Counted from the first letter of the stretch, positions 40,272 through 48,897 are shown. The stretch: DNA of 64,000 nt from Aureimonas psammosilenae (GCF_009176975.1 NZ_WEZG01000002.1:248001-312000), one strand, 5' to 3'. A program made the numbers and translations. The notes: generated by a model from the sequence alone, not told the origin.

Positions 40272-41685
40272 CCGGGTCGCCAGGGATGCGGAGAGGATTC
40301 GCACCCGCTGCGAACGCCTCGTCGGCTTCGTCCGCGAGGCGTGGCACGTTCTGGAGCCTTCGCAGCCCTATGTGCACGGCTGGCACGTGGATGCGCTGTG
40401 CGACCATCTGGAGGCGGTGAGCGCGGGCGACATCAACCGCCTGCTGATCAACGTGCCGCCTGGCACCATGAAATCGCTGCTGACGAGCGTTCTGTGGCCG
40501 GCGTGGGAATGGACGCGCAACCCGGCGCTCCGTTACCTGACGACCTCCTACGCGGAGAAATACGTCAAGCGCGACAGCCGGCGAATGCGCGATCTGGTGA
40601 CGAGCGAGTGGTACACGTCGCTCTGGCCAGAGGTGAAGTTGATCCGGGCAGGTGAGGCGTCCTTCGCCAATTCCAAGACCGGGTTTCGTGAGGGCATGGC
40701 CTTCGGCTCCCTGACCGGCGGCCGCGGCGATCGCGTCATCATTGACGACCCGCATTCGACCGAGACGGCGGAGTCGGATGCCGAGCGCGAGAACACGACG
40801 CGCATCTTCCGAGAGGCGGTGCCGACCCGACTGAACAACCCGGCCACGTCCGCCATCGTGGTCATTATGCAGCGCCTGCACGAAAAGGACGTGTCGGGCC
40901 AGATCATGTCGCTGGGCCTTGGCTATCAGCACCTGATGCTGCCGATGGAGTTCGAGCCGGAACGCCGGTGCCATACCTCCATCGGCTTCGACGATCCCCG
41001 CACCTATGAGGGTGAGCTGCTCTTTCCCGAGCGGTTCCCGAAAGAGGTGGTGGAGCGAGACAAGGTGCCGATGGGCGCCTATGCCGTGGCAGGCCAGTTT
41101 CAGCAGCGCCCGACCCCGCGTGAGGGCGGGCTGTTCAAGCGCCACTGGTTCGAGGGTAAGTTCATCCGCCAAGCCCCGCCGGGCGTGCGCTGGGTGCGTC
41201 ATTGGGACCTTGCAGCGACGAAGAGTAAGACGGCGGCCTGGACTGCTGGGGTGAAGCTCGGGCGCGCTCCTGACGGCTCCTATGTCGTCGGTGGCGTGGT
41301 TCGAACGAGAGACGAGGGCCACCGGGTCCGCGCGCTCATCAAGGCCACTGCCGAGATGGACGGACGGGATGTCGAGATCAGCCTGCCGCAAGACCCTGGC
41401 CAAGCCGGAAAGGTGCAAGCGCGGGACTTCGTATCGATGCTGGCAGGGTGGCGGGTGAAAGCCGAGCCCGAGACTGGCGACAAGGTAACGCGAGCCGAGC
41501 CGTTCTCGTCGCAGTGCGAGGCGGGCAACGTCTTCATCGTCGAGGGCACCTGGAACGCGGACTATCTCGACGAACTCTGCCTGTTTCCGGGCGGCTCGTT
41601 CAAGGATCAGGTGGACGCCACTTCGGGGGCGTTCGGTCGTCTATCAGCGCCGGGGTTCAGGTACGGCATGCTTGAGGTTGTGTGA
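40216..41685 (+). CDS. terminase large subunit
   Basis: This 489-residue DNA-packaging motor protein has an ATPase half with Walker A NVPPGTMKS (Lys86), Walker B VIIDDPHS (about 174-178), and the coupling motif LTTSYAEKYV earlier. The nuclease half carries VRHWDLAATKS with its metal-binding Asp, and SLPQDPGQAGK. I use the ATG at 40216 (MLRAIRAEKERRRQ) within the end of the small-subunit gene; an in-frame ATG at 40159 would add 19 residues. The stop overlaps the portal start. Confidence 0.93.
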   Translation: MLRAIRAEKERRRQQTERDRVARDAERIRTRCERLVGFVREAWHVLEPSQPYVHGWHVDALCDHLEAVSAGDINRLLINVPPGTMKSLLTSVLWPAWEWTRNPALRYLTTSYAEKYVKRDSRRMRDLVTSEWYTSLWPEVKLIRAGEASFANSKTGFREGMAFGSLTGGRGDRVIIDDPHSTETAESDAERENTTRIFREAVPTRLNNPATSAIVVIMQRLHEKDVSGQIMSLGLGYQHLMLPMEFEPERRCHTSIGFDDPRTYEGELLFPERFPKEVVERDKVPMGAYAVAGQFQQRPTPREGGLFKRHWFEGKFIRQAPPGVRWVRHWDLAATKSKTAAWTAGVKLGRAPDGSYVVGGVVRTRDEGHRVRALIKATAEMDGRDVEISLPQDPGQAGKVQARDFVSMLAGWRVKAEPETGDKVTRAEPFSSQCEAGNVFIVEGTWNADYLDELCLFPGGSFKDQVDATSGAFGRLSAPGFRYGMLEVV

Positions 41686-43487
41686 TGGTTCTCTGGTTGG
41701 ATCGCCTGCAGAACCTCATCACAGGTCTCGGATCGTCCAAGGACAAGAACACCGACACCAATTTCGTCCTACACCATCAATCTCAGGTCCAGCTCGAGGC
41801 CGCGTACCGATCGGACTGGCTGGCCCGGAAGGTGGTGGACATCGTCCCGTTCGACATGACGCGCGAGTGGCGCACGTGGCGGGCGGATGAGGACCAGATC
41901 CAGGCGCTTGAGGCGTTGGAGAAGCAGCTTGGCATCCGCCAGAAGGTGGCGCGCGCCCTCTGCCTCTCGCGCCTCTACGGCGGTGCGGTGCTTGTGCTTG
42001 GAGACGGAGCGAACGACCCGCGCCAGGAACTGCGCGTTGACGGCGTGAAGAAGGGCGGCCTTCGATATCTCCATGTGCTGAGCCGGCACGAAATCGCGGC
42101 CAACGACGTCGACCGTGATCCGGTATCGCCGTACTTCGGAGAACCCAAGAGCTACCAGATCAACAGCGCGTCGCAGTCGGTCGAACTTCACCCATCGAGG
42201 GTGGTGCGCTTCATCGGATCACCGCTGCCGTCCATGGTCGGATATGAGGGCTGGGGGGATAGCATCCTTCAGGCGCTCTACGACGCGATCATACAGGCAT
42301 CATCGGCGCAGCAGCACGTTTCCGGGCTCATTCCAGAGGCGAAGACCGACATTATTTCCATGCCCGGCCTGTCCGAAGCGTTGTCCACCCAAGCCGGCAC
42401 AGCGAGCGTCACGAACCGCTTCCAGTATGCGGCGATGGCGAAGGGCATGTTTGGCATGCTGCTGATCGAAGGCGATGGCCAGAAGCAAGGCGAGGTCTGG
42501 CAGCAGAAGCAGTTGAACTTCGGAGCCTTCCCTGACCTGATGCGCATCTTCTTGCAGGTCGCCGCCGGCGCTGCGGACATTCCCGTCACCCGCCTTCTAG
42601 GGCAGTCGCCGGCAGGGATGAGCGCCACTGGCGAAAGCGACATGCGGAACTATCACGATCATCTCCGAGCTCGGCAGGTGAACGAACTCGGGCCCGCGTT
42701 GGCTCGGCTGGATGAGGTGCTGATCCGCTCCGCCCTCGGCTCCCGGCCGGAAGGCGTCTGGTACGATTGGGCCCCGCTCTGGCAGATGAGCGACAAGGAG
42801 AAAGCCGAGATCGCCAAATCCACGGCGGAAACGGCGGCCATCTATGCTCGCGAGGCGCTGATCCCGGCCGAAGTGCTGGCGGAAGGCGTGAAGGGGCGGC
42901 TGATCGACGACGGCACGTTCCCCGGCATCGAGGCGGCCTATGACGGGCAGACCACGGTCGAACTGGATGAGGAGGATGATGAGGAGGAGTTGACCGGCAA
43001 CGTCGAGCGGCTGCGCGTTGCGGCCAACGATGCCGAGCCCGCGCCCCTCTACGTCCATCGCAAGGTCAAGAACGGCGCAGCGATCATCGCTTGGGCCAAG
43101 GGGCAGGGGTTCACATCCACGCTCAATGCCGACGACCTGCATGTGACCATCGCCTTCAGCCGCGCGCCGGTGGACTGGATGAAGGTCGGAGAGTCCTGGG
43201 AGAGCGAACTGAAGATCGCCGCCGGTGGCCCGCGCGTCATGGAGCAATTCGGCGAAGCGTCAGTGCTTCTCATCCCCGGCCGGTCGCTGAAGTGGCGACA
43301 CGAGGAAATCCGCGAGGCGGGCGCGTCTTGGGATCATCCCGAATATCAGCCGCACATCACCATCAGCTACGGTGGTGCGCCGGCGGATCTGTCGAAGGTG
43401 AAGCCCTATCAGGGTGAGATCGTGCTCGGGCCGGAAATCTTCGAGCCGCTGGATGAGGACTGGAAAGCGAAGGTCGCCGAAGGGTGA
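41685..43487 (+). CDS. portal protein (DUF1073) with C-terminal Acb1-like anti-CBASS domain
   Basis: This 600-residue protein has residues 1-435 as a DUF1073-type portal: NFVLHHQSQVQLEAAYRSDW, then DIVPFDMTREWRTW, LSRLYGGAVLVLG, LLGQSPAGMSATGE and YHDHLRARQVNELGP. An acidic linker (LDEEDDEEELTG) leads to a 2H-phosphodiesterase domain (about 450-600) with catalytic tetrapeptides H486-V-T in DDLHVTIAFSRAPVDW and H557-I-T in PEYQPHITISYGG, then YQGEIVLGPEIFEPL. This matches Acb1 (T4 57B), which degrades cyclic nucleotide signals of CBASS defence. ATG at 41685 has GAGG at good spacing; a GTG three bases upstream is possible. Confidence 0.9.
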   Translation: MVLWLDRLQNLITGLGSSKDKNTDTNFVLHHQSQVQLEAAYRSDWLARKVVDIVPFDMTREWRTWRADEDQIQALEALEKQLGIRQKVARALCLSRLYGGAVLVLGDGANDPRQELRVDGVKKGGLRYLHVLSRHEIAANDVDRDPVSPYFGEPKSYQINSASQSVELHPSRVVRFIGSPLPSMVGYEGWGDSILQALYDAIIQASSAQQHVSGLIPEAKTDIISMPGLSEALSTQAGTASVTNRFQYAAMAKGMFGMLLIEGDGQKQGEVWQQKQLNFGAFPDLMRIFLQVAAGAADIPVTRLLGQSPAGMSATGESDMRNYHDHLRARQVNELGPALARLDEVLIRSALGSRPEGVWYDWAPLWQMSDKEKAEIAKSTAETAAIYAREALIPAEVLAEGVKGRLIDDGTFPGIEAAYDGQTTVELDEEDDEEELTGNVERLRVAANDAEPAPLYVHRKVKNGAAIIAWAKGQGFTSTLNADDLHVTIAFSRAPVDWMKVGESWESELKIAAGGPRVMEQFGEASVLLIPGRSLKWRHEEIREAGASWDHPEYQPHITISYGGAPADLSKVKPYQGEIVLGPEIFEPLDEDWKAKVAEG

Positions 43488-43594
43488 CCGCAAACGTTCG
43501 GTTTCGAGCAGGCTGTCTCGGCTGTGCTCAAAAGATAACCCACCGCACCTTTTGAACATGCCCGAAATGATTGAGCCGGTTTAGGACTGCCCCG

Positions 43595-43738
43595 ATGTCG
43601 ATGGAGCCTATCACCGACTGGAAGCCGGTCCGGTTCTTGCCCTTCATCGAATGGCGGTTCATGGCCGTCTATGGCGATGACCGTGATGTCTATGGCTTCC
43701 TGCACAAGCAGTATCGCTTGCGCCCGCGAGGGGTGTAG
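43595..43738 (+). CDS. 47-residue phage protein
   Basis: This is a short frame with an aromatic-rich product: PITDWKPVRFLPFIEWRFMA, then VYGDDRDVYGFLHKQYRLRP. The composition is natural, and it fills the gap between portal and Mu F-like genes. An alternative ATG is two codons in. An inverted repeat TCAAAAG / CTTTTGA (43528-43534 and 43549-43555) lies upstream. Function unknown. Confidence 0.55.
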   Translation: MSMEPITDWKPVRFLPFIEWRFMAVYGDDRDVYGFLHKQYRLRPRGV

Positions 43739-43741
43739 GCA

Positions 43742-44533
43742 ATGCGCTACGACCTTGCGAAGATGGTTGGAGCCCGGCCCCGGAAGCGTCTGGTGCTTCG
43801 TCCGATAGAGCCGCCGCCGGCATTGGCTGCGCCGCTTGAAAGCGAGGCGGCAGGCATCATTGGCGCGATACATACGGCCATCGCCGAAATCCTGCTGCCT
43901 GCCTACGAACCGCGCCCGGCCGTTACGAGCGACAGTGTGGACTCGCTAGGAGGCGCTCTGGAGGGTGTTCGGGAGATCGGGCAGCGCTTGGCCGCAACGG
44001 TGAGCGGTCGCCTGTCGCGATGGGCCGTACGCGTCGAGGAATGGCACCGAATGCGCTTCATCGGCGCGGTGAAGGCGGGGACCGGCGTCGATATCGTCGC
44101 CTTCCTCACCTCGCAGGAGGCTTTGGATCAGACGCAGGCCGCGGTCAGGTGGGCTTCATCGCTGATCACGAACGTCGCGGAAGACCTGCTGCAGACCATC
44201 GATAACCGGGTGTGGACGGCATATGCGGGCGGCACCCCGCGCCGCGAACTCGGCAAGCAACTATCCGAAGACCTCGGCATCGCTCGAGGCCGGGCGAACC
44301 GCATTGCGATCGACCAGACCACGAAGCTGGCGAGCAATCTGGATCAGATGCGCCAGCAGGAAGCGGGGATCGCCAAGTACGAATGGCGGAAATCGGGCAA
44401 GAAGCACGCTCGCAAAGAGCATGTTGCGCGCAACGGCAAAGAATTCAGGTGGGACGACCCGCCGGCAGACGGGCATCCGGGGCAGGCTATCTTCTGCGGG
44501 TGCAGGGCGATGCCGGTGCTGGACCTCGACTAG
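43742..44533 (+). CDS. minor head protein, Mu gpF-like
   Basis: This 263-residue protein's C-terminal half is the gpF/SPP1 gp7 domain: RANRIAIDQTTKLASNLDQM, then GIAKYEWRKSGKKHARKEHV and PPADGHPGQAIFCGCRA, where the R-x-H, DGHPG and C-x-C pattern is typical. The N-terminal half is helical and variable. The protein should associate with the portal during head assembly and may be injected with DNA. It follows the portal as in related phages. Confidence 0.88.
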   Translation: MRYDLAKMVGARPRKRLVLRPIEPPPALAAPLESEAAGIIGAIHTAIAEILLPAYEPRPAVTSDSVDSLGGALEGVREIGQRLAATVSGRLSRWAVRVEEWHRMRFIGAVKAGTGVDIVAFLTSQEALDQTQAAVRWASSLITNVAEDLLQTIDNRVWTAYAGGTPRRELGKQLSEDLGIARGRANRIAIDQTTKLASNLDQMRQQEAGIAKYEWRKSGKKHARKEHVARNGKEFRWDDPPADGHPGQAIFCGCRAMPVLDLD

Positions 44534-44748
44534 CGGAACAGGCGGGCGATGTCCTCGGGCATCTCCACCTTCTGGTGATCGGCTCCGATCTCGAAATCAC
44601 CGATGTTGGGATGGCGCTCCCTGGTAAGCCGTCTCGCTTCCCAGATCGATGACGCTCGGAAGATGTCGAGAACGCCCTTCACGCCTGGGCGGTCGGGGTC
44701 TTCGATAATCACATAGAACCGGGTTTGCTGTGGGGCTGGCTCGTCCAT
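44530..44748 (-). CDS. small antisense-strand accessory protein
   Basis: This 72-residue minus-strand gene lies in the head-gene cluster. It reads RFYVIIEDPDRPGVKGVLDI, then FRASSIWEARRLTRERHPNI and EDIARLFR. The beta-strand/helix pattern with a natural composition supports it as real. It ends four bases inside the Mu F-like gene and starts 36 bases before the protease gene. No strong ribosome-binding site. A moron or a small assembly protein is possible. Confidence 0.55.
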   Translation of the reverse strand: MDEPAPQQTRFYVIIEDPDRPGVKGVLDIFRASSIWEARRLTRERHPNIGDFEIGADHQKVEMPEDIARLFR

Positions 44749-44784
44749 CGGCGCGGAACATAGCGACAAGCGAGGACTTCGGCC

Positions 44785-45912
44785 ATGCAATTCATCGACG
44801 CCGCGTCGGTCGACGGCGCGCGAACGACTGCTGACGGATATCTGGTCGCCGAAGCGCGCGCCGTGCGCACCGGAGTGCAGACCTATCTCGGGGCGGAAGT
44901 CGGCAAGCCGGAACTCGCCACCGTGCGCGTCTACCGACCGGAAGCAGAGGTGTTCTCGAACGACAGCCTCGCGTCCTTCTCCCACATCCCGGTCACGGAC
45001 GATCACCCGGCTGAAGCCGTGACGGCAGACAACTGGAAGCGTCTGGCAGTCGGAGAGACGAGCGGCGAAGTGCTGCGAGACGGCCATCGCCTCCGCATTC
45101 CGCTCATCGTCAAGGACGCCGCGACAATCAAGAAGGTGCAGGAAGGCAAGCGCGAGCTTTCCGCCGGCTACACCTGCGACCTCGCCTTCGAAAGCGGCAC
45201 CACGCCCTCAGGCGAGGCCTATGACGCTGTTCAGCGGAACATCCGCGCCAATCACCTCGCCATTGTCCAGCGCGGACGGGCGGGCACCGAATGCCGCATC
45301 GGAGACGGTGCGGACGCCTGGGGCATTGGCCCCATTCTCACCACGGACAAGGAACCACCCATGTCGCTCAAGACGGTTACCGTCGATGGCATCCCGATCG
45401 AAGTGACCGATCAGGGCGCCACCGTCATCGCCACGTTGCAGCAACGCCTTTCGGACAGCGCGGCGAACATCGCCAAGCTCACGACCGACAACGCTGCGGC
45501 GATCACGGCCAAGGACACCGAGATCGCCAAGAAGGATGCCGAGATCGATGCACTGAAGGCCAAGGTGCTTTCCGACGCCGATCTCGACAAGCGCGTCCAA
45601 GCTCGTGCCGATCTCGTCGCAGCTGCCTCGGTCATCGCCAAGGACGTGAAGACCACCGGCCTCGCGGACGCTGCGATCAAGAAGGCCGTCGTGGTCGCCA
45701 AGCTCGGAGATGCGGCCGTGGCAGGCAAGTCGGACGCCTATATCGAGGCCCGCTTCGACATCCTCGCTGACGAAGCCGCGAAGTCCGATCCGCTGCGCCA
45801 GACGCTTGGCGACGGACTCACCCCCCACAACGACACCGATGGCCCGAGCAAGGCCTATCAGCAGATGGTCGCGGACATGCACTCCGCGCACCTCCCGGCG
45901 GCTGCGAAGTAA
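44785..45912 (+). CDS. prohead protease-scaffold fusion (DUF2213)
   Basis: This 375-residue protein has residues 1-185 matching DUF2213 capsid-maturation proteases: EARAVRTGVQTYLGAEVGKP, SHIPVTDDHPAEAV, GKRELSAGYTCDL and NIRANHLAIVQRGRAG. Residues about 193-375 are a scaffold-like region, with MSLKTVTVDGIPIEV followed by a long coiled coil (ATLQQRLSDSAANIAKLTTD and TEIAKKDAEIDALKAKV). The protease would remove scaffold during head maturation. An internal start at 45361 with its own ribosome-binding site likely makes the scaffold alone. Confidence 0.85.
   Translation: MQFIDAASVDGARTTADGYLVAEARAVRTGVQTYLGAEVGKPELATVRVYRPEAEVFSNDSLASFSHIPVTDDHPAEAVTADNWKRLAVGETSGEVLRDGHRLRIPLIVKDAATIKKVQEGKRELSAGYTCDLAFESGTTPSGEAYDAVQRNIRANHLAIVQRGRAGTECRIGDGADAWGIGPILTTDKEPPMSLKTVTVDGIPIEVTDQGATVIATLQQRLSDSAANIAKLTTDNAAAITAKDTEIAKKDAEIDALKAKVLSDADLDKRVQARADLVAAASVIAKDVKTTGLADAAIKKAVVVAKLGDAAVAGKSDAYIEARFDILADEAAKSDPLRQTLGDGLTPHNDTDGPSKAYQQMVADMHSAHLPAAAK
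45361..45912 (+). CDS. internally initiated scaffold protein
   Basis: An ATG in frame with the protease gene is preceded by AAGGAACCACCC, a good ribosome-binding site at seven bases. The 183-residue product would be the scaffold domain only, as lambda Nu3 is made inside gene C. The break between the conserved protease domain and the coiled coil falls exactly here. Confidence 0.6.
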   Translation: MSLKTVTVDGIPIEVTDQGATVIATLQQRLSDSAANIAKLTTDNAAAITAKDTEIAKKDAEIDALKAKVLSDADLDKRVQARADLVAAASVIAKDVKTTGLADAAIKKAVVVAKLGDAAVAGKSDAYIEARFDILADEAAKSDPLRQTLGDGLTPHNDTDGPSKAYQQMVADMHSAHLPAAAK

Positions 45913-45924
45913 GGAGGCGCGACC

Positions 45925-46404
45925 ATGGCACCCTATCAGACGACTTACGGCGGCCAGCCCGCCAAGGGCCTCAAGGGCCAGATCGCCAACGAGGAGAGCT
46001 GCAACAAGATCAGCCGCACCGTCGAGAACGTTGCTGGCATCAAGTTCGGCCAGCCGGTCGCACGCGGCGTCGGTGACCACGGCGTCATTCCCCTTGCGGC
46101 GGGCGGCAAGTTCATGGGCTTCGCGGTGCTGAACCCGGCCGTTCCGCCGGTCGCCCCCGGCTCGACGCTCGTGGACGGCTATCCGCAGTTCTTCACCGGC
46201 GCCTTCATGCTGCGTGGTCAGATGTACCACGTCGCCGGCGGCACCGTCGCCGATGGCGATCCCGTGTATTACGACACGGTGAACGACCGTGTGGTCAACG
46301 CCGCGGGCACCGGCATCGTCGGGCCCATCCCCGAAACCTTCTTCGACACGTCCGGCGTTGCGGGCTCGGTGGTCGAAATCTCCACCAAGAACCGGAGCGC
46401 CTGA
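45925..46404 (+). CDS. head decoration/structural cement protein (gp24-like)
   Basis: This 159-residue beta-rich protein reads YQTTYGGQPAKGLKGQIANE, GIKFGQPVARGVGDHGVIPL and GFAVLNPAVPP, then DGDPVYYDTVNDRVVNAAG. The pattern is typical of the small structural cement proteins encoded just before DUF2184 capsid genes. It should bind the outside of the capsid lattice. Confidence 0.8.
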   Translation: MAPYQTTYGGQPAKGLKGQIANEESCNKISRTVENVAGIKFGQPVARGVGDHGVIPLAAGGKFMGFAVLNPAVPPVAPGSTLVDGYPQFFTGAFMLRGQMYHVAGGTVADGDPVYYDTVNDRVVNAAGTGIVGPIPETFFDTSGVAGSVVEISTKNRSA

Positions 46405-46405
46405 T

Positions 46406-47383
46406 ATGAACATGCAGAACCGGGCCTTCGCTGATGCGCAGGCCGCGCTTCCCTTCGTGATCGCGCAGGGTCGCAACATCGAGACGAAGGTCTACCAGCG
46501 CCGCTATCCGACCTTCAACTATGCCGCTCACGTCCCGGTCGTCACCGAGGGCAACGAATGGGCGATCGGCACCACCTTCTTCACGGTCGATGCCGCCGGC
46601 GAAGCGAAGTTCCTGTCTGGCGCCGGCACCGACATGCCGTTCAATCAGGTGCTGCGCGACCAGGCGAGCCAGGACTTCGCGATGATCGGCTCGGGCTACG
46701 AGTGGAACATCGAGGAGGTCAATCAGGCCGCGCTCTATGGCGTGAACCTGAACGACACGAAGGCCGTTTCCGCAGCCGATAAGGTGGAGCGCCTGCTGAA
46801 CTCCATCGCCATGATCGGCGCGACGGAGAAGGGCTGGACCGGCTTCGCCAACGATCCGCGCGTGTCGCGCATCGATGTTCCGGCCAACGGCACGGGGTCC
46901 TCCCGCCTCTGGAAGGACAAGACCGTCGACCAGGTGCTGAACGACATCAACAACCTGCTGTCGAGCGTTCGCGAGAACACGGCAGAGACGGAATGGGCGA
47001 ACAGCATCCGTCTTCCGCCTTCGGCCTTCCGCCTCCTGTCCACTATCCGCGTCGGCACCGGCGACTTCCTCATCTCCGGCATCGAATACCTGCAGAAGGG
47101 GAACATCTACACCGCCGAAACCGGGCAGCCGCTCGACATCAAGCCGCTCCGCGAACTCGGTGCGGCGGGCAATGGCGGGACCGGCCGAATGGTCGCCTAT
47201 CGGAAGGACGTGGAGGTGCTTCGCTTCCATCTCCCGATGCCGCGTCGCGTGCTTCAACCGCGTCAGAAGTCTATCATGGGCTTCGAGACGGGCATCATCG
47301 CGCGCACCGGCGGCACGGAAGTGCGTTTGCCCGGCGCCATGGCCTACGCGGACGGCATGTCCACCGCGCCTGCGGTTCAGTAA
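46406..47383 (+). CDS. major capsid protein (DUF2184)
   Basis: This 325-residue major head protein has the family elements FVIAQGRNIETKVYQRRYPT, EWAIGTTFFTVDAAGEAKFL, GYEWNIEEVNQAALYGVNLN and TEWANSIRLPPSAFRLLSTI, ending with GFETGIIARTGGTEVRLPGA. A DUF2184 protein after a gp24-like gene is the main shell subunit with an HK97-type fold. I start at 46406; an upstream extension reads the cement gene out of frame. Confidence 0.88.
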   Translation: MNMQNRAFADAQAALPFVIAQGRNIETKVYQRRYPTFNYAAHVPVVTEGNEWAIGTTFFTVDAAGEAKFLSGAGTDMPFNQVLRDQASQDFAMIGSGYEWNIEEVNQAALYGVNLNDTKAVSAADKVERLLNSIAMIGATEKGWTGFANDPRVSRIDVPANGTGSSRLWKDKTVDQVLNDINNLLSSVRENTAETEWANSIRLPPSAFRLLSTIRVGTGDFLISGIEYLQKGNIYTAETGQPLDIKPLRELGAAGNGGTGRMVAYRKDVEVLRFHLPMPRRVLQPRQKSIMGFETGIIARTGGTEVRLPGAMAYADGMSTAPAVQ

Positions 47384-47395
47384 GGAGGAACGGTC

Positions 47396-47773
47396 GTGGA
47401 AGTCACGAACAACTCCAAGGCGCTCCAAGGCGTCAACACGGTGACCGGGGCCGTCTACCTGCAGCCCGGCGAAACGCGCGATCTCGACATCCCCGTTGGC
47501 GAGCTCGCCGGCCTGAAGAGCAACGCGCTCCTCGGGCTGGGAGGCTTGGATCGCGGCTCCGACTATCCGCCCGCGGCCGATGGTCCGGCCCCGGAAACGG
47601 GAGCCCCGACGCCTTCGGCCTATGCCGTCGTCGATAAGGGGCGCGGCTGGCACGTCATCACCAAGGATGGTCAGGACGCGACCAAGAGCTTGCGCGAGGA
47701 CGCCGTTGCTGGCTTCGACGCCAAGTCCGAAGACGAGAAGGCCGCGTTCGTCGAAGCGAACAAGGCGGACTGA
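47396..47773 (+). CDS. head-associated protein of unknown function
   Basis: This 125-residue protein reads EVTNNSKALQGVNTVTGAVY, then LQPGETRDLDIPVGELAGLK, which is a beta-sandwich-like opening, and a Pro-rich linker and a C-terminal RGWHVITKDGQDATKSLRED. The first half is similar in style to the 78-residue protein at 48894. Start GTG with GGAGGA upstream. Probably a head fibre or decoration. Confidence 0.68.
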   Translation: MEVTNNSKALQGVNTVTGAVYLQPGETRDLDIPVGELAGLKSNALLGLGGLDRGSDYPPAADGPAPETGAPTPSAYAVVDKGRGWHVITKDGQDATKSLREDAVAGFDAKSEDEKAAFVEANKAD

Positions 47774-47775
47774 CG

Positions 47776-48144
47776 ATGGCCTACGTGAAGCCGACGCCGT
47801 CCGAGTTCCAATCCGCCTATCCAGCCTTTGCTGCGGTCGCCACGCCTGCCATCCAGGCAGCAATCGACGAGGCGGACGCCGGCACGGACGGGTCTTGGCC
47901 GGACGGCGATCGGCTTCGCGGGGTCATGCTGATGGCGGCGCACCTGCTCACCCTTGGCGGGCAGGGCACGTCGTCAGAAGCGCAGTTCGGGGCGTTCAAG
48001 CGCCTGAAGATCGGCTCGCTCGAACTGGAGCGGGCGGAGAGCGGGTCCGACGCGGCGGAGCGCGGGTCGCTCTCGTCCACCAGCTTCGGCACGCGGTATC
48101 TCGCGCTCGTGCGCCGGCTCTTTCCCCCGATCCTGGCTGTCTGA
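47776..48144 (+). CDS. head-tail adaptor (DUF4054-like)
   Basis: This 122-residue protein reads PTPSEFQSAYPAFAAVATPA, then AIDEADAGTDGSWPDGDRLR, LMAAHLLTLGGQGT and FGTRYLALVRRLFPP. This matches DUF4054/gp6-type head-completion adaptors that sit under the portal. Length and position after the capsid gene agree. Confidence 0.8.
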   Translation: MAYVKPTPSEFQSAYPAFAAVATPAIQAAIDEADAGTDGSWPDGDRLRGVMLMAAHLLTLGGQGTSSEAQFGAFKRLKIGSLELERAESGSDAAERGSLSSTSFGTRYLALVRRLFPPILAV

Positions 48145-48146
48145 CC

Positions 48147-48506
48147 ATGGGCTTGCTCGACGGCGATCTCCAAGGCGTCTTCGGCGCCATCTTCTCCCCG
48201 CTTTTCATCGACGCCACTCTGCACACGGATCGCAAGCAGGCCATCGTCGGGGGTCGCCCAACCGGCCCAGTCACATGGACCGACACACCGGCGCATGGGA
48301 TGATCGACAGCTTCAGCGAAGGCTATCGAGCTCGAAATGGCATCCCCGACACCGACGTGAAGCTGATCGTCCTCCAGGCTGGCGTGAATGCCGTGCCGAC
48401 CACCGACAGCGAAATCACGATCCGGGCCAAGCGCTACAAGCTCATCACCATCATGCAGGACCCGGCGATGGCGTCGTGGGAGATGCGGGGGCGACCCATT
48501 GGCTAA
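48147..48506 (+). CDS. head-tail stopper/joining protein
   Basis: This 119-residue protein reads GDLQGVFGAIFSPLFIDATL, then FSEGYRARNGIPDTDVKLIV, TTDSEITIRAKRYKLITIMQ and a C-terminal MASWEMRGRPIG. The layout is that of small beta-barrel stopper proteins between adaptor and tail completion genes. I start at the ATG at 48147; the upstream open frame is a shadow. Confidence 0.7.
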   Translation: MGLLDGDLQGVFGAIFSPLFIDATLHTDRKQAIVGGRPTGPVTWTDTPAHGMIDSFSEGYRARNGIPDTDVKLIVLQAGVNAVPTTDSEITIRAKRYKLITIMQDPAMASWEMRGRPIG

Positions 48507-48897
48507 GGCGGAGTTCACCCCCTTCGCCGCCAAGCTGTCCAACCGCCTCACATCGCTGGTGGATCAAGCCCTCTTCGTCGCTGGCAAGACCATTGAGACC
48601 GAAGCTGCCCTGTCAATCACCGAAGGCTCGGTCACCGGCAAGAACCACGTTCCATCTGCGCCGGGACAGCCGCCGAACGCGGACACCCGGCAACTGGACA
48701 AGAGCATCGACACGCTGCCGGTCCAGGATCATGAGGTGGAGGTGGTCGCCACCGCTCCCTACGCGAAGCACCTTGAATACGGCACGTCGAAGATGGAGCC
48801 GCGCCCTTTCATGCGACCCGCGCTCGCCAAGAACGAGCAGAAGGCCCGCGACCTGATCGCCAAAGCAGTCAACAAAGCCACGGAAGGCAAGTCATGA
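48499..48897 (+). CDS. HK97 gp10-like tail-completion protein
   Basis: This 132-residue protein reads FTPFAAKLSNRLTSLVDQAL, then HVPSAPGQPPNADTRQLDKS, VVATAPYAKHLEYGTSKMEP and RPFMRPALAKNEQKAR, all features of the HK97 gp10 family (P-G-x-PP, Y-x-x-x-L-E-x-GT, R-P-F-x-RPA). It joins tail to head. Start is the TTG at 48499, which overlaps the previous stop; no ATG fits. Confidence 0.85.
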   Translation: MAKAEFTPFAAKLSNRLTSLVDQALFVAGKTIETEAALSITEGSVTGKNHVPSAPGQPPNADTRQLDKSIDTLPVQDHEVEVVATAPYAKHLEYGTSKMEPRPFMRPALAKNEQKARDLIAKAVNKATEGKS

